Shown piece by piece: positions 8,737 through 17,501 of a stretch of DNA of 64,000 nucleotides (within the stretch, counting starts at the first letter, position 1; each line of letters begins with the position of its first letter). A program made the position numbers and the translations under genes. Source of the stretch: Terrimesophilobacter sp044464485 (GTDB lineage: Bacteria; Actinomycetota; Actinomycetes; Actinomycetales; Microbacteriaceae); contig JBIQLG010000003.1 in assembly GCA_044464485.1 (NCBI GenBank), positions 124,001 through 188,000 on the forward strand. The letters run 5' to 3'. Under the pieces are notes generated by a model, which did not search any database, was not told where the DNA came from, and saw only the letters and a program-made list of their open reading frames with translations.

Positions 8737-9591
8737 GTGTCGATAATCGAACCTGACGCGGCAGCTCAGGGTCGGATGGCCGTGAAAGGCTTCGACCGCC
8801 TGCTCACGACGCAACGGCCGGTTGTGCTTGCTCACATCCGCAGCATCCGCAAGCGGCATCCGGATGCGAGCCCCGCACGGATCATCCAGATCCTCGAGCG
8901 ACGCTACCTGGCCGCGGTCACGACCGGCGGCGCTGGCGTCGGTGCGGCCGCGGTGATACCCGGTGTCGGCACCGGAATCAGCCTCGTGCTGACGGGTGTG
9001 GAGACTGCTGGCTTTCTGGAAACCACCGCGCTGTTCGCGCAATCCGTCACAGAGGTGCACGGCATCGCCGTGACCGACCCGGATCGTGCCCGCACGCTCG
9101 TCATGGCGATGATGCTGGGGACCTCGGGTGCTGATCTGGTGCGAAATCTGGCGGCGCAAGCCACGGGAAAGGGAATGCCGCACACCAAATTCTGGGGGGA
9201 CGTGATCGGCAAGAACGTGCCTCAGGCTTTTGTAGGCCAAATTGCGGACCGCATGCAGAAAGCGTTCATCGGTCGCTTCACGCGAAACACCACCACGGGC
9301 GCAGTAGGGCGCCTTCTGCCGTTCGGTATCGGTGCCGTCGTCGGCGGCACGGCCAACAACATGCTTGGACGCAAGGTCGTCACCAGTTCGCGTTCCGCGT
9401 TCGGGCCGCCGCCTGTCTCATTCCAGCCAAACCTGGATCCGCGAGTCAAAGCTCCCAAAGTGGTGCGGGCAACCAGCGTGTCCGGTTCGGCAATGCTGCG
9501 ACCCATGCGGCAACTGGGGCAGTTGCTTCCTGGCCGCAAAAATGTTGCCGACGAGGAGACTGCCGCTACCTCCCCTCCGTCGCAGAATTAG
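8737..9591 (+). CDS. Uncharacterised hydrophobic protein in the glycopolymer locus
   Basis: 284 residues, function not recognised. Residues about 55-100 are Gly/Ala-rich and hydrophobic (TGGAGVGAAAVIPGVGTGIS followed by LVLTGVETAGFLE), and a second Gly-rich hydrophobic segment occurs near residues 190-210 (LLPFGIGAVVGGTANNMLGR). The C-terminal 70 residues are Pro/Ser-rich and probably disordered. The first hydrophobic region vaguely recalls EcsC-type proteins, but I would not assign the family. GTG start; downstream of the exporter on the same strand, its stop codon overlaps that of the convergent glycerophosphotransferase gene. Confidence 0.75.
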   Translation: MSIIEPDAAAQGRMAVKGFDRLLTTQRPVVLAHIRSIRKRHPDASPARIIQILERRYLAAVTTGGAGVGAAAVIPGVGTGISLVLTGVETAGFLETTALFAQSVTEVHGIAVTDPDRARTLVMAMMLGTSGADLVRNLAAQATGKGMPHTKFWGDVIGKNVPQAFVGQIADRMQKAFIGRFTRNTTTGAVGRLLPFGIGAVVGGTANNMLGRKVVTSSRSAFGPPPVSFQPNLDPRVKAPKVVRATSVSGSAMLRPMRQLGQLLPGRKNVADEETAATSPPSQN

Positions 9592-10898
9592 TCACCCGAG
9601 ATTGAGGGGTCATCCTCATCTTCGCCGTCGCCCTCGCCATCGAACGGATCCGATTCCCGCACGCGGCGATCTCCGGCGTGAACGTGTGCGTGTTCGTCCC
9701 ACCGAGCGCACAGCGTTTCCACCGCGTCGTGGAAGCGCCGGGTGGCTTCGCCGGGGGTCGTGTCGCCAAAGTGGCGATTGACCCAGAATTCGAGCCGCTC
9801 TTGCGCCTCCTTGCTGTGCTGTACGCGATCGATAATCGAGACGATGTCTGACGCGTCCGCGGCGTCGAGCCATTCGGCAGCACCCAGGTAGCCTTCAGAA
9901 TCAATTTCGGCGGCAGGATTGACCGGCCGCGTGATCAGCAGCGGCTTTCCCGCGGCAAGACGGTCGTACACCATGGCTGACACATCGGTGATGGCGACAT
10001 CCGCCGCGACAAGCTGCCAGCCCATTTCTTTGCCGTCATCATAAACATGGTGCGCGGAACGGTCGCGTGCGTTCGCGGCGGCGATCGAAGCGATGATCGA
10101 CTCGTTCGCAGTCTTGAAATCCGCATCGACGACCCCGCTGCGAGGGTGGGGTCGATAAATCAACCGATGCTGCCCGGTTGTGAGCAACTCGTTGACCATT
10201 GTCACCCCGTGGGTGGCCACCGACCCGTATGCGGCTGCCTCCCGATCGCCCTCCCACGTGGGCGCGTAGAGAACGACGGTGCGGTCATCCGGAGTGTAGG
10301 GCAAGGCACCAGCGAAGTGGTCGGCTTGCGGCCTGCCGATCATGAAGGTGCGAGCGTTGACGTCGAAGTCCCAGAGTTTGCGCGCCAGCCTGTCGCGCGC
10401 AGCCTGACCCGCCACGAAGCTGTAGTCGTACGCCTTGAACTGGTTCGTGGTCATGTACATTTTGTCGCTTTCGCCGTGATTGACGAAAACATGCCACATG
10501 CGCCCGTACCGGAACATCTGAAAATTCCTGGTGTTCTGATTCACGTAGAACACGATGCGAAGATCCTGGTCGTTTACGAACTGCTCGAGCTCGACCACTT
10601 TGCGCAAATACACGACGGGCACCGGCGATTCCTTGAGCATGACGAGCGTCGCACCCGGCGAGCGGGTGATGATCGCTACCGGCCAGGTCTTGCTGAGTTC
10701 GGCGAGGGGCGCATACCACTGTCGGATTTGGTAGAGGTTGACTTTGGCATCCGCAAAATAGACGGCAATACGGATGCTTCCCTCCGCGGGCGGGGCCATC
10801 GTCGCGAGCGTCCTGGCGAGTTCCCTGCGCGTGCGGCGGGAGCGAATAAGGTTGCGAGCGATGCGGCGAGCGGACTTCACATCGTTCAGGATGGGCAC
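9588..10898 (-). CDS. CDP-glycerol glycerophosphotransferase-family protein (TagB/TagF-like)
   Basis: 436 residues. The C-terminal GT-B-like half has the family landmarks: FVNHGESDK (acceptor-site His), YAPTWEGDRE, IYRPHPRSG and TDVSAMVYDRLAAGKPLL. The N-terminal half has its own Rossmann-like part (IRIAVYFADAKVNLYQIRQW). The last 30 residues are very acidic (GEGDGEDEDD). The frame is open to a GTG at 10943, but a TTTAAT box ends 6 nt before the GTG at 10898, so that start is preferred. The family transfers glycerol- or ribitol-phosphate onto lipid-linked wall polymers. The stop codon overlaps that of the convergent upstream gene. Confidence 0.85.
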   Translation of the reverse strand: MPILNDVKSARRIARNLIRSRRTRRELARTLATMAPPAEGSIRIAVYFADAKVNLYQIRQWYAPLAELSKTWPVAIITRSPGATLVMLKESPVPVVYLRKVVELEQFVNDQDLRIVFYVNQNTRNFQMFRYGRMWHVFVNHGESDKMYMTTNQFKAYDYSFVAGQAARDRLARKLWDFDVNARTFMIGRPQADHFAGALPYTPDDRTVVLYAPTWEGDREAAAYGSVATHGVTMVNELLTTGQHRLIYRPHPRSGVVDADFKTANESIIASIAAANARDRSAHHVYDDGKEMGWQLVAADVAITDVSAMVYDRLAAGKPLLITRPVNPAAEIDSEGYLGAAEWLDAADASDIVSIIDRVQHSKEAQERLEFWVNRHFGDTTPGEATRRFHDAVETLCARWDEHAHVHAGDRRVRESDPFDGEGDGEDEDDPSISGD

Positions 10899-10904
10899 AC
10901 CCCG

Positions 10905-10910
10905 ATTAAA
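10905..10910 (-). promoter_or_regulatory. -10 box of the glycerophosphotransferase gene at 9588-10898
   Basis: Minus-strand TTTAAT (five of six matches to TATAAT) ends 6 nt before the GTG. Confidence 0.4.
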
Positions 10911-10985
10911 GCAGTGCCGCGCGGCACTGACGCCACCAAGCACGCGACCGTTACCCAGCCGATACTCCCGCAGCGGCCCACGCTG

Positions 10986-10991
10986 CTAGGC
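10986..10991 (+). promoter_or_regulatory. Candidate -10 box upstream of the gene at 11034
   Basis: TAGGCT, the hexamer most often seen at unit heads in this window, about 42 bp before the GTG. Confidence 0.35.
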
Positions 10992-11033
10992 TCGCCACAC
11001 CAGCCTTTGACGACGAAAGTGTGCGACTAACCG

Positions 11034-12236
11034 GTGCCCAGCTTCACGTTCGCGCGAGGGAACGCAAAGAAGCTTCTCTCGCTGCCGCTTTACGCCGCCG
11101 GGCGAATCGCGAGCGCACTTGTTCCACGTCGAGACAATTTGTGGGTCTTCGCGAGCGGCGCCGGCTTCGGTGAAGGGTCGCGGGAGCTCTACCGTCATGC
11201 GCGCGCCGCGGACCCCTCGCTCGCGCTCGTGTGGCTGGCTAGAAACAAGAACGAACTGCGTGACGCGCGGCGTGACGGCGTGACGGCGGCACTTCGATCA
11301 TCGTGGCGAGGGTTCCGACTCACCCTGCGGGCTCGGGTTCTCGTCGTCACACATGGACTGGGCGATGGGCAGCGCTTCGGCACTCATGGCGCATACGTTG
11401 TGCAGCTGTGGCACGGCATCCCGCTCAAGAGGATTCAACTTGATTCGCCGAGCACCTTTCGGGGAGTTGCACCGGCGTTCACGCGCTGGCTGTACCGCAG
11501 GAGCACAGCGGCGTTCGGGCTCGTGCCCGCGGCATCCGAGCTTTCCGCAACGCGACTGCGCAGCGCGTTCGGTATTCCGGCGGACCGGGTCGTGGTCACG
11601 GGAGACCCGCGGGACGATGTTCTCTTTCACGGTGCAGCCGCGGCCGTCGAGCTGCTTCGCGAACGAGTGGGTGACGTGGGTCGCAACCGGGTGATCCTGT
11701 TTGCCCCCACCTGGCGCGACGGAGATCCGGACCCGGTGATTCCCACCGAGGACGAGTGGCGCGACATCGCCGAATTTCTCGAGCAAAGCGCGAGCGTGCT
11801 CATCGTGCGCCCGCATCCGCACAGCGTCAGCGACTACGACCCGGGCGCGAAGTTCTCGGACAGCATTCGGATGCTTCCCGCGCAGACGCAGGGGGACATC
11901 ACCCCAGTGTTGCCCGCCGTCGACGTGCTCGTCACGGACTATTCTTCGATTGCCTTCGATTTTGCGGTGCTTTCTCGACCGATCGCTTTCCTCGCGCCGG
12001 ATGTCGAGTCCTACGCCGCAACACGCGGGCTCTATGAGCCGTACGACGACTTCAGCGGAGGCACGCACGTGTCCACCTGGCTGGAACTTCTCGAGATTCT
12101 GGGTGACCCCGCCCGTCGTGCACAACTGGCGAAACACGCAGAACGGCTCGCCAAAAAGCATCACGAGTTTCTGGACGGCCGCAATGCTGAAAGAGTGTAT
12201 AGCGAACTCCGCACCCGATTGGGAGGGCACACATGA
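11034..12236 (+). CDS. CDP-glycerol glycerophosphotransferase-family protein
   Basis: 400 residues of the TagF/TagB catalytic type. In order: DNLWVFASGAGFGEGSRELY, VVQLWHGIPLKRI (catalytic His), VVTGDPRDD, LFAPTWRDG, IVRPHPHS, TDYSSIAFDFAVLSRPI and DFSGGTHVSTW. These are the standard nucleotide- and acceptor-binding motifs of the family. GTG start; a TAGGCT box at 10986-10991 would give a leader of about 35 nt. The stop overlaps the ATG of the next gene (ATGA), so the two transferases are co-translated. It could polymerise glycerol- or ribitol-phosphate; substrate unknown. Confidence 0.9.
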   Translation: MPSFTFARGNAKKLLSLPLYAAGRIASALVPRRDNLWVFASGAGFGEGSRELYRHARAADPSLALVWLARNKNELRDARRDGVTAALRSSWRGFRLTLRARVLVVTHGLGDGQRFGTHGAYVVQLWHGIPLKRIQLDSPSTFRGVAPAFTRWLYRRSTAAFGLVPAASELSATRLRSAFGIPADRVVVTGDPRDDVLFHGAAAAVELLRERVGDVGRNRVILFAPTWRDGDPDPVIPTEDEWRDIAEFLEQSASVLIVRPHPHSVSDYDPGAKFSDSIRMLPAQTQGDITPVLPAVDVLVTDYSSIAFDFAVLSRPIAFLAPDVESYAATRGLYEPYDDFSGGTHVSTWLELLEILGDPARRAQLAKHAERLAKKHHEFLDGRNAERVYSELRTRLGGHT

Positions 12237-13732
12237 CCACGGCATCGTCGCGGCGCACGCTCACGGTCGAGCAGATCGCGCTCGTGGACGGCCCGGCTCT
12301 GCGGGTCGTCGGGCTCGGTGACCTGCCGGGCACGGTCGAGCTTGTCGGGCCACGACTGCGGATGCCCGGCACCGTCGGCCGGGCCGACACCGGCTGGAGT
12401 GCCACCATTCCGTTGCGCGCCCGCCGCTGGGGCGGAGCGGAGCTTGCGCCGCCCTCAGGAACCTATCGGCTCGAGGCGGACGGCACCGAGCCGGATGCGA
12501 GCCCGGCGTTCGCCGCGGATCGGCCTCACGGGCACTTGGTCTCCGGACTGTTTCGAGTCGCATTCGGATCGGCCGGCGCGCACGCCGTCATTACGTTTGC
12601 ACCGCCGCTCACGGATGACGAAGTCGGCCGCGCGAATCAGTCGCGATGGGAATCGGAGTACCGTTCAGCGACGCCGCAACCGCTCGATGCGGTGTTCTTT
12701 GAAAGCTTTTACGGTCAGAACGCGTCGTGCAATCCGCTCGCGCTGGACCGCGCTCTTTCCGTCGCACAGCCGTCCACGACGCGGTACTGGGGAGTCGCAG
12801 ATGCGTCGGTAGCGGTACCGGAGGGCGCTATTGCGCTGGTGGAGGGCAGCGCTGAGTGGTGGAGGGTGCGCGCCGCAGCCCGGCTTATCGTCATCAACGA
12901 CTGGCTGCGCAATCGTTACACTCCGCGCCCGTTCCAAACCGTGTTGCAAACCTGGCACGGAACCATGCTCAAGAAGCTCGCGCTCTCTCGTTCGCGGCTG
13001 GGCCTGCGCCCCGCGCTCGCGACGCTTCGGGAGCGCTCGCGCTGGGACATCCTGCTGGCGCAGAACGATTACGCGAGGCGCGTGTTCCGACGCGCGTATG
13101 CCTATTTCGGAACAATCTGGGAGGAAGGCTATCCACGGGACGACGTTCTCGTCACGGGCGACCGGGATGCCATCAGGGCACGCATCGGCATTCCGTCTGG
13201 CGTGCGCGTGCTGCTCTACGCGCCGACCTGGCGCGATGATCGCCCCGAATACATCGACCACCTGGATGTGGCTCAGTTCACGGCCGAGCTTGGCCCCGGA
13301 TTCGTCACGCTCATTCGCGGACATTCACGCACGATCCAACCCGGCACGGACCTGCGAGCGGGCGGCGTTATCGATGTGACGAGTTACCCGGACATTTCCG
13401 AACTGTTCGTCGCCGCGGATGCCCTCATCACCGACTACTCGAGCGTGATGTTCGACTTCACGGTCACCGGCAAACCGATCTACTTCTTCACACCCGACCT
13501 CGATCGGTATCGGGAGGTTCTTCGCGGCTTCTACTTCGACCTGCTTCCCGTCGCGCCGGGGCCGGTCGTGCAACGGTCTTCCGAACTTGTGGAACTCGTA
13601 CGCGGCTCGGATGATGTGCTGCCGGAGTTTGCGAAAAAGTACGCGGAATGGCGCGAACGATTCAATCCGCACGATGACGGGCACGCGGCCGAGCGCGTGA
13701 TCGCCCGGCTCATCCGTGAAGGGAAAATCTGA
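12233..13732 (+). CDS. CDP-glycerol glycerophosphotransferase-family protein with N-terminal extension
   Basis: 499 residues. The C-terminal 370 residues repeat the family set: VLQTWHGTMLKKLALSR, VLVTGDRDA, LYAPTWRDDRPEY, LIRGHSRT and TDYSSVMFDFTVTGKPIYF. The first 130 residues are beta-rich and unlike the catalytic domain, comparable to the accessory N-terminal domains found on large actinobacterial TagF-like proteins. ATG overlaps the preceding TGA. Together with the gene before it, it probably builds or elongates a polyol-phosphate wall polymer exported by the ABC transporter nearby. Confidence 0.88.
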   Translation: MTTASSRRTLTVEQIALVDGPALRVVGLGDLPGTVELVGPRLRMPGTVGRADTGWSATIPLRARRWGGAELAPPSGTYRLEADGTEPDASPAFAADRPHGHLVSGLFRVAFGSAGAHAVITFAPPLTDDEVGRANQSRWESEYRSATPQPLDAVFFESFYGQNASCNPLALDRALSVAQPSTTRYWGVADASVAVPEGAIALVEGSAEWWRVRAAARLIVINDWLRNRYTPRPFQTVLQTWHGTMLKKLALSRSRLGLRPALATLRERSRWDILLAQNDYARRVFRRAYAYFGTIWEEGYPRDDVLVTGDRDAIRARIGIPSGVRVLLYAPTWRDDRPEYIDHLDVAQFTAELGPGFVTLIRGHSRTIQPGTDLRAGGVIDVTSYPDISELFVAADALITDYSSVMFDFTVTGKPIYFFTPDLDRYREVLRGFYFDLLPVAPGPVVQRSSELVELVRGSDDVLPEFAKKYAEWRERFNPHDDGHAAERVIARLIREGKI

Positions 13733-13738
13733 TCCCTC

Positions 13739-14104
13739 ATGGCCACACGAAAAGAAACCGCCGAGTGCGTTCTGGACCAGCTGCATCCGTTGCCGGTGAG
13801 CACGCGCGCGATGTTCGGTGAATTCGCGCTCTACTGTGACGGCAAGACCGTGGCATTCCTTTGCGACGACACCGTGTTCATGAAGCCGACCGCTATCGCC
13901 GAAGAAGTGCTGGGAGCGCAAACCATGGCACCCGCGTATCCCGGCTCGAAACTGTATTACGCGGTTCCGGGCGAGAAACTGGAAAATCGCGAATGGTTTC
14001 AGGATCTCGTGCAACGCACCGCAGACGTTTTACCCGCCCCGAAACCGAAGAGGCCTCGTGCGTCTCGGACTCGCAACCCTTCGGCCGAAAAGCCTCGCAG
14101 CTAA
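13739..14104 (+). CDS. TfoX N-terminal-domain protein
   Basis: 121 residues matching the TfoX/Sxy N-terminal domain: STRAMFGEFALYCDGKTVAFLCDDTVFMKPT followed by YPGSKLYYAVPGEKLENREWF. The C-terminal TfoX domain is absent, as in many short family members, and the tail is basic (PKPKRPRASRTRNP). Not a competence regulator by this evidence alone; the short form has unknown function. It sits 6 bp after the transferase gene and may be co-transcribed. Its stop overlaps that of the convergent glycosyltransferase gene. Confidence 0.85.
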   Translation: MATRKETAECVLDQLHPLPVSTRAMFGEFALYCDGKTVAFLCDDTVFMKPTAIAEEVLGAQTMAPAYPGSKLYYAVPGEKLENREWFQDLVQRTADVLPAPKPKRPRASRTRNPSAEKPRS

Positions 14105-15150
14105 ATACCGGTGCGTGACGTGTCGTTGGTGTTGCCGGCCCCGCGGATGACGCCGAGCAAGAACCCGGTTCCCCAACTGATGTGCATTGTGGGCAGAACG
14201 ACGAGGAACAGCCACCTGTCCCGCCACGGTTTCACCGCATCCTGCGCGAAGGCAACCCACACGACGAGCACAATGTAGAGGATCGGCGCGAGGTACACAA
14301 CGCTGGCGGCAAGTCCGAGGCGACCGTGCAGCACGCCGGTTACCTGAAGTGTCGCTATGATCACGCACGCGATGAGGGACAGCACGAGCAGCGGCGGCGC
14401 GTAGAAGCGCCACGGGTTCCGGCCTTTGATTCGACGAACAAGTTCCGCACGCCACACACCGGTGGCGAAAAATTGTCGCGCGAGTTTCGGCCAGTTTTCG
14501 CGCGGCCAATACGTGACTTTGAGGTCCGGGTCGAACCAGACGGTGCCGCCGCCGTCACGGATGCGGAGGTTCAGTTCCCAGTCTTCGCCGCGGCGGATTG
14601 TCTCGTCGAAGTAGCCTGCCCTTTCGAGTGCTTCACGGCGGAAAACACCGAGGTACGCGGATTCGGCGGGCCCCTCGGTCGCTCCCCCGTGGTATCGCGC
14701 GCCGCCCAGACCGAACGGACTGTTGTATGCCCTGGCGACGGAAGCCTGGAACGGGGTCTTGCCCTGCGCGAACATGACACCCCCCACGTTGTCCGCGCCG
14801 GTGCGCTGGAGGGTCGAGACGGCCTTGGAGGTGTAGTCGGGTTCGAGTTGGGAGTGCGCGTCGACGCGCACGACTATGGGATTTTTGCTTGCGTGTATTG
14901 CGAGGTTCAACCCGACCGGAATGTCTGCTCCTGAGTTGGTTACCGTGCGTATCCGTGGATCCGCTTCAGCGAGGGCGGTTACCAGTTCGGTGGTGCCGTC
15001 GGTGGAGGGACCGAGCGCGATGACGAGTTCTTTTGCCCCAGGATATTCCTGCGCGAGCACTGTGCGAATCGCATTCTCGACGTACCCGAATTCGTTGAGG
15101 ACCGGCATGACGTAGGAAATGGCGGGATGCTGTTGCTCCGTCGATGCCAT
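14101..15150 (-). CDS. Family 2 glycosyltransferase with C-terminal membrane segments
   Basis: 349 residues. N-terminal GT-A domain with ISYVMPVLNE, ALGPSTDGT, VVRVDAHSQLEPDY (metal DxD-like site) and RRGEDWELNLRI (catalytic Asp of ED-type motif). After residue 255 there are three hydrophobic helices (PPLLVLSLIACVIIATLQV, VVYLAPILYIVLVVWVAFA and one more near the end). It resembles SpsA/ExoA-type membrane glycosyltransferases and probably adds a sugar to the wall polymer made by the neighbouring genes. The minus-strand ATG lies 6 nt after CATAGT. Confidence 0.88.
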   Translation of the reverse strand: MASTEQQHPAISYVMPVLNEFGYVENAIRTVLAQEYPGAKELVIALGPSTDGTTELVTALAEADPRIRTVTNSGADIPVGLNLAIHASKNPIVVRVDAHSQLEPDYTSKAVSTLQRTGADNVGGVMFAQGKTPFQASVARAYNSPFGLGGARYHGGATEGPAESAYLGVFRREALERAGYFDETIRRGEDWELNLRIRDGGGTVWFDPDLKVTYWPRENWPKLARQFFATGVWRAELVRRIKGRNPWRFYAPPLLVLSLIACVIIATLQVTGVLHGRLGLAASVVYLAPILYIVLVVWVAFAQDAVKPWRDRWLFLVVLPTMHISWGTGFLLGVIRGAGNTNDTSRTGI

Positions 15151-15156
15151 GGATCA

Positions 15157-15162
15157 ACTATG
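15157..15162 (-). promoter_or_regulatory. Candidate -10 box of the GT2 gene
   Basis: Minus-strand CATAGT ends 6 nt before the ATG at 15150; it deviates at the first base from TAnnnT. Confidence 0.3.
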
Positions 15163-15165
15163 GCA

Positions 15166-15198
15166 GAAGCCCGGCCACCTGTTGGATGGCCGGGCTTC
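15166..15198. terminator. Perfect 12-bp hairpin after htrA
   Basis: gaagcccggcca pairs with tggccgggcttc around a 9-nt loop. It lies 24 bp past the htrA stop on the minus strand and immediately upstream of the GT2 gene. There is no clear T-tract. Confidence 0.7.
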
Positions 15199-15221
15199 CG
15201 GCGTGGATCGTAACGTCTCGG

Positions 15222-16580
15222 TCAGGTGAGCTTTCCCAGAGCGACGGTCACCGTGGTCGCGTGTCCGTCGCGCACATAGGTTACGGTGGCCTTCGATCCC
15301 GCTTCCGCTGCGCGGACCTGCGCGGTCAGGTCGATGCTTCCCGTGATGGGGATGCCGTTGAACGCGGTGATGATGTCTCCTTTTTGGATGCCCGCTTTCT
15401 TGGCCGCGCCGTCGCTCGTCACTGACTGCACGCTCGCACCGACGATGGTCTTGTTTTTGATGGCGGAGTCGCCGGTGACATCCATCACGGTGGCGCCGAG
15501 CAGGCCGTGCGTTGCTGTTCCGCCGTTGATGATGTCGAAGGCGACTCGCTTGGCGAGATTCGACGGTATTGCGAATCCGACGCCGATGTTTCCGGACTGT
15601 CCACTCGTTGTGGATCCGGTGCCCGCGATTGCGACATTGATTCCGATGACTTTGCCGTCGGAGTCCAGGAGAGCTCCCCCTGAGTTGCCCGGGTTGATTG
15701 CGGCGTCAGTTTGGACGACAGGGAGGAAAATGTTTGCCTGATCAGCGGCGGACTTGGGTTGTTGCTGCTGTTCTTGCGAGTCACCGAATCCCGGGAATTC
15801 CCAGAAGTTGAATGGCCCGTTGCTGTCGTTGCCGCCATTTCCGTCTGGACTTTGCTGTGTGTCGTCCTTCGGCGCTGCGGATGATGACACCGTGATGCTC
15901 CGGTTGAGGGCGCTCACGATTCCGTTGGTGACGGTGTTGGAGAGCCCGAGCGGCGCGCCGATTGCGACGGTGAGGTCTCCTACGTTCAGTTTGCTGGAGT
16001 CGGCGAACTGCAGCGGCTGGAAGGTGCCGCTGATTTTGATGACCGCAATATCGGTGATGGGGTCTGTGCCGACGAGCTTGGCCTTGTAGAGGTGGCCGTC
16101 ATAGGTTTGGACGCTGATGTCCGCGTGCGCCGTTTCGCCGTCGAGTGTGACGACGTGCGTGTTGGTGACGATGTAGCCGTCTTCGGTGACGATGACTCCG
16201 GATCCGGTGCCTCCCACGTCTTTTCCGGTGACGGACACGGTGACGACGGAGGGGCCGGCTGAGGCCGCTATCGCGGTCACTTTGGTTGCGTCTGCCGGGT
16301 CGTTGACGGTGATGGTCGCGGGTGAAGCCGGTGCTGCCGCCGTGTTGGTTGAGTGAATGTTTGAGGTGATTGCCCAGGTGGCGACGCCCGCACCGGATAC
16401 CCCGCCCACGAGTGCCGCCACGGCGACTGCAGCGACGAAGGCGACGGGTCGCGAGGTGCTGCTTGTTGGCTTCGGGGCACTGTCTGAAGGCGTTTCGGGT
16501 GTGTGCTGCTCACCGGGTGTGTGCTGCTCACCGGGTGTGTGCTGTTCCAGTGGGGTGGTGTTTTCGGGATTGTCTGTCAT
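15222..16580 (-). CDS. HtrA/DegP-like trypsin-type serine protease with PDZ domain
   Basis: 452 residues. Order: a Pro/Thr-rich cytoplasmic N-terminus with EQHTPG repeats, one membrane segment at about 46-71, a trypsin-like domain with triad His about 142 (TNTHVV), Asp about 177 (DPITDIAV) and Ser about 300 (NPGNSGGALL), then a PDZ domain from about 355. A Gln/Gly-rich insertion (about 240-285) interrupts the protease domain. Membrane-anchored, extracytoplasmic quality-control protease. The ATG has a clear AAGGAG 7 nt upstream, unlike most genes here. Followed by a strong hairpin. The family member (HtrA, PepD or DegP) cannot be fixed. Confidence 0.93.
   Translation of the reverse strand: MTDNPENTTPLEQHTPGEQHTPGEQHTPETPSDSAPKPTSSTSRPVAFVAAVAVAALVGGVSGAGVATWAITSNIHSTNTAAAPASPATITVNDPADATKVTAIAASAGPSVVTVSVTGKDVGGTGSGVIVTEDGYIVTNTHVVTLDGETAHADISVQTYDGHLYKAKLVGTDPITDIAVIKISGTFQPLQFADSSKLNVGDLTVAIGAPLGLSNTVTNGIVSALNRSITVSSSAAPKDDTQQSPDGNGGNDSNGPFNFWEFPGFGDSQEQQQQPKSAADQANIFLPVVQTDAAINPGNSGGALLDSDGKVIGINVAIAGTGSTTSGQSGNIGVGFAIPSNLAKRVAFDIINGGTATHGLLGATVMDVTGDSAIKNKTIVGASVQSVTSDGAAKKAGIQKGDIITAFNGIPITGSIDLTAQVRAAEAGSKATVTYVRDGHATTVTVALGKLT
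16497..16545 (-). repeat. 18-bp in-frame tandem repeat in htrA
   Basis: Unit gggtgtgtgctgctcacc begins at 16497, 16515 and 16533; the third copy is partial. It encodes EQHTPG repeated in the cytoplasmic tail of the HtrA-like protease. Confidence 0.85.
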
Positions 16581-16700
16581 GGGGTGCTCCTTCCAAGCAG
16601 AGATAGCTTCCGTCTGCTGCCTGAGCGTTGTATTTGTCTGCGCTGTGAGCGCGCCGACGACTTCCCCTGAAACGTCGAGGGGTTGTGCGGAGCTGTCAGA

Positions 16701-17501
16701 CTAACATCCCGGGCCTGAAGGATTGATGGTGCACTCGTCTTCTACCAGTACGGTTTTCGCTCCGCGCGAGGCGACCGCTTCGAGTCGGTTGGCGGGAACC
16801 CATACGAGGCCTGAGACGGGGATCCACTCCGTGCTCGCTGCGTATCGGTATTCGGGGGCGAATCCGATGGTGAGGTCGATGTAGTAGTGTCCTGGGTCAC
16901 GGTAGATGTGGCTCGTGGGCGTTGGGTCGAATTCGTTGATGCCCTGTGCGGCCCAGGTCGTACCCGCTGTGCTGGTCGTTCGCGCATCACCGTCACCGTA
17001 CATCCACGCGTAGCGGGCGGGAGTGAATCGCACGGTTGCCGGCTGCCCGAGCAGCGTGCCCGACTTGATCTGCGTCTGCGCGCGAGCGTAGAAGTTGGTG
17101 TCGAGCCCGACGATCATCCAACCGTTCGGCTGCATGTTATCCGTTCCAGGGTCTGGCCGAAATCTCGCCAAGTCGGAGAGCGTCACTGGCATGGTGACGG
17201 TGTAGCTGTCGCGATCCGGCATCGTTGGACCAACGGGCTCGGTCGAGACAGGTGGACTGGACGGAGGGTCAGGTGTTGTCGACCCGTTGCCGCCTGAGTC
17301 GCCTTTCGGGCTGTCTTTCTTCACGATGATGGTGACGTCGTGGCCGTCGTTGTCGACATGGACTATCTGGCAGGTGCCCAGCTTCACGCTTGATGCTGCG
17401 CAACCCTCATCGCCAGCCCGAGCAGTCTGAGGGAGGATCAAAAGACACGACACAATGAACGTCAGACCAACTGTCAATGACAAAAATCGGTGCCAGACCA
17501 T
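16701..17501 (-). CDS. Exported protein with PKD-like domain
   Basis: 266 residues, function unknown. N-terminal signal peptide: short basic start, hydrophobic core FLSLTVGLTFIVSCLLILP and a likely cleavage after TARA. A Pro/Ser/Thr linker (TTPDPPSSPPVSTEPVGP) leads to a beta-rich domain containing YAWMYGDGD and HIYRDPGHYYIDLTIGF, which look like the WDFGDG and HTY-type signatures of PKD folds. Four Cys (two pairs, GDEGCAASSVKLGTC and the C-terminal DECTINPSGPGC) may form disulfides. The start lies inside the 3' end of the lipoprotein gene (28-bp overlap), so the two are an operon. Confidence 0.8.
   Translation of the reverse strand: MVWHRFLSLTVGLTFIVSCLLILPQTARAGDEGCAASSVKLGTCQIVHVDNDGHDVTIIVKKDSPKGDSGGNGSTTPDPPSSPPVSTEPVGPTMPDRDSYTVTMPVTLSDLARFRPDPGTDNMQPNGWMIVGLDTNFYARAQTQIKSGTLLGQPATVRFTPARYAWMYGDGDARTTSTAGTTWAAQGINEFDPTPTSHIYRDPGHYYIDLTIGFAPEYRYAASTEWIPVSGLVWVPANRLEAVASRGAKTVLVEDECTINPSGPGC

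Noticed and set aside
7924..9240. 438-residue minus-strand frame across the TagH-like and following genes
   Set aside because: Spans two well supported plus-strand genes and has no recognisable motif.
13739..14104. Competence regulator TfoX
   Set aside because: Only the N-terminal TfoX domain is present and no competence genes are nearby.
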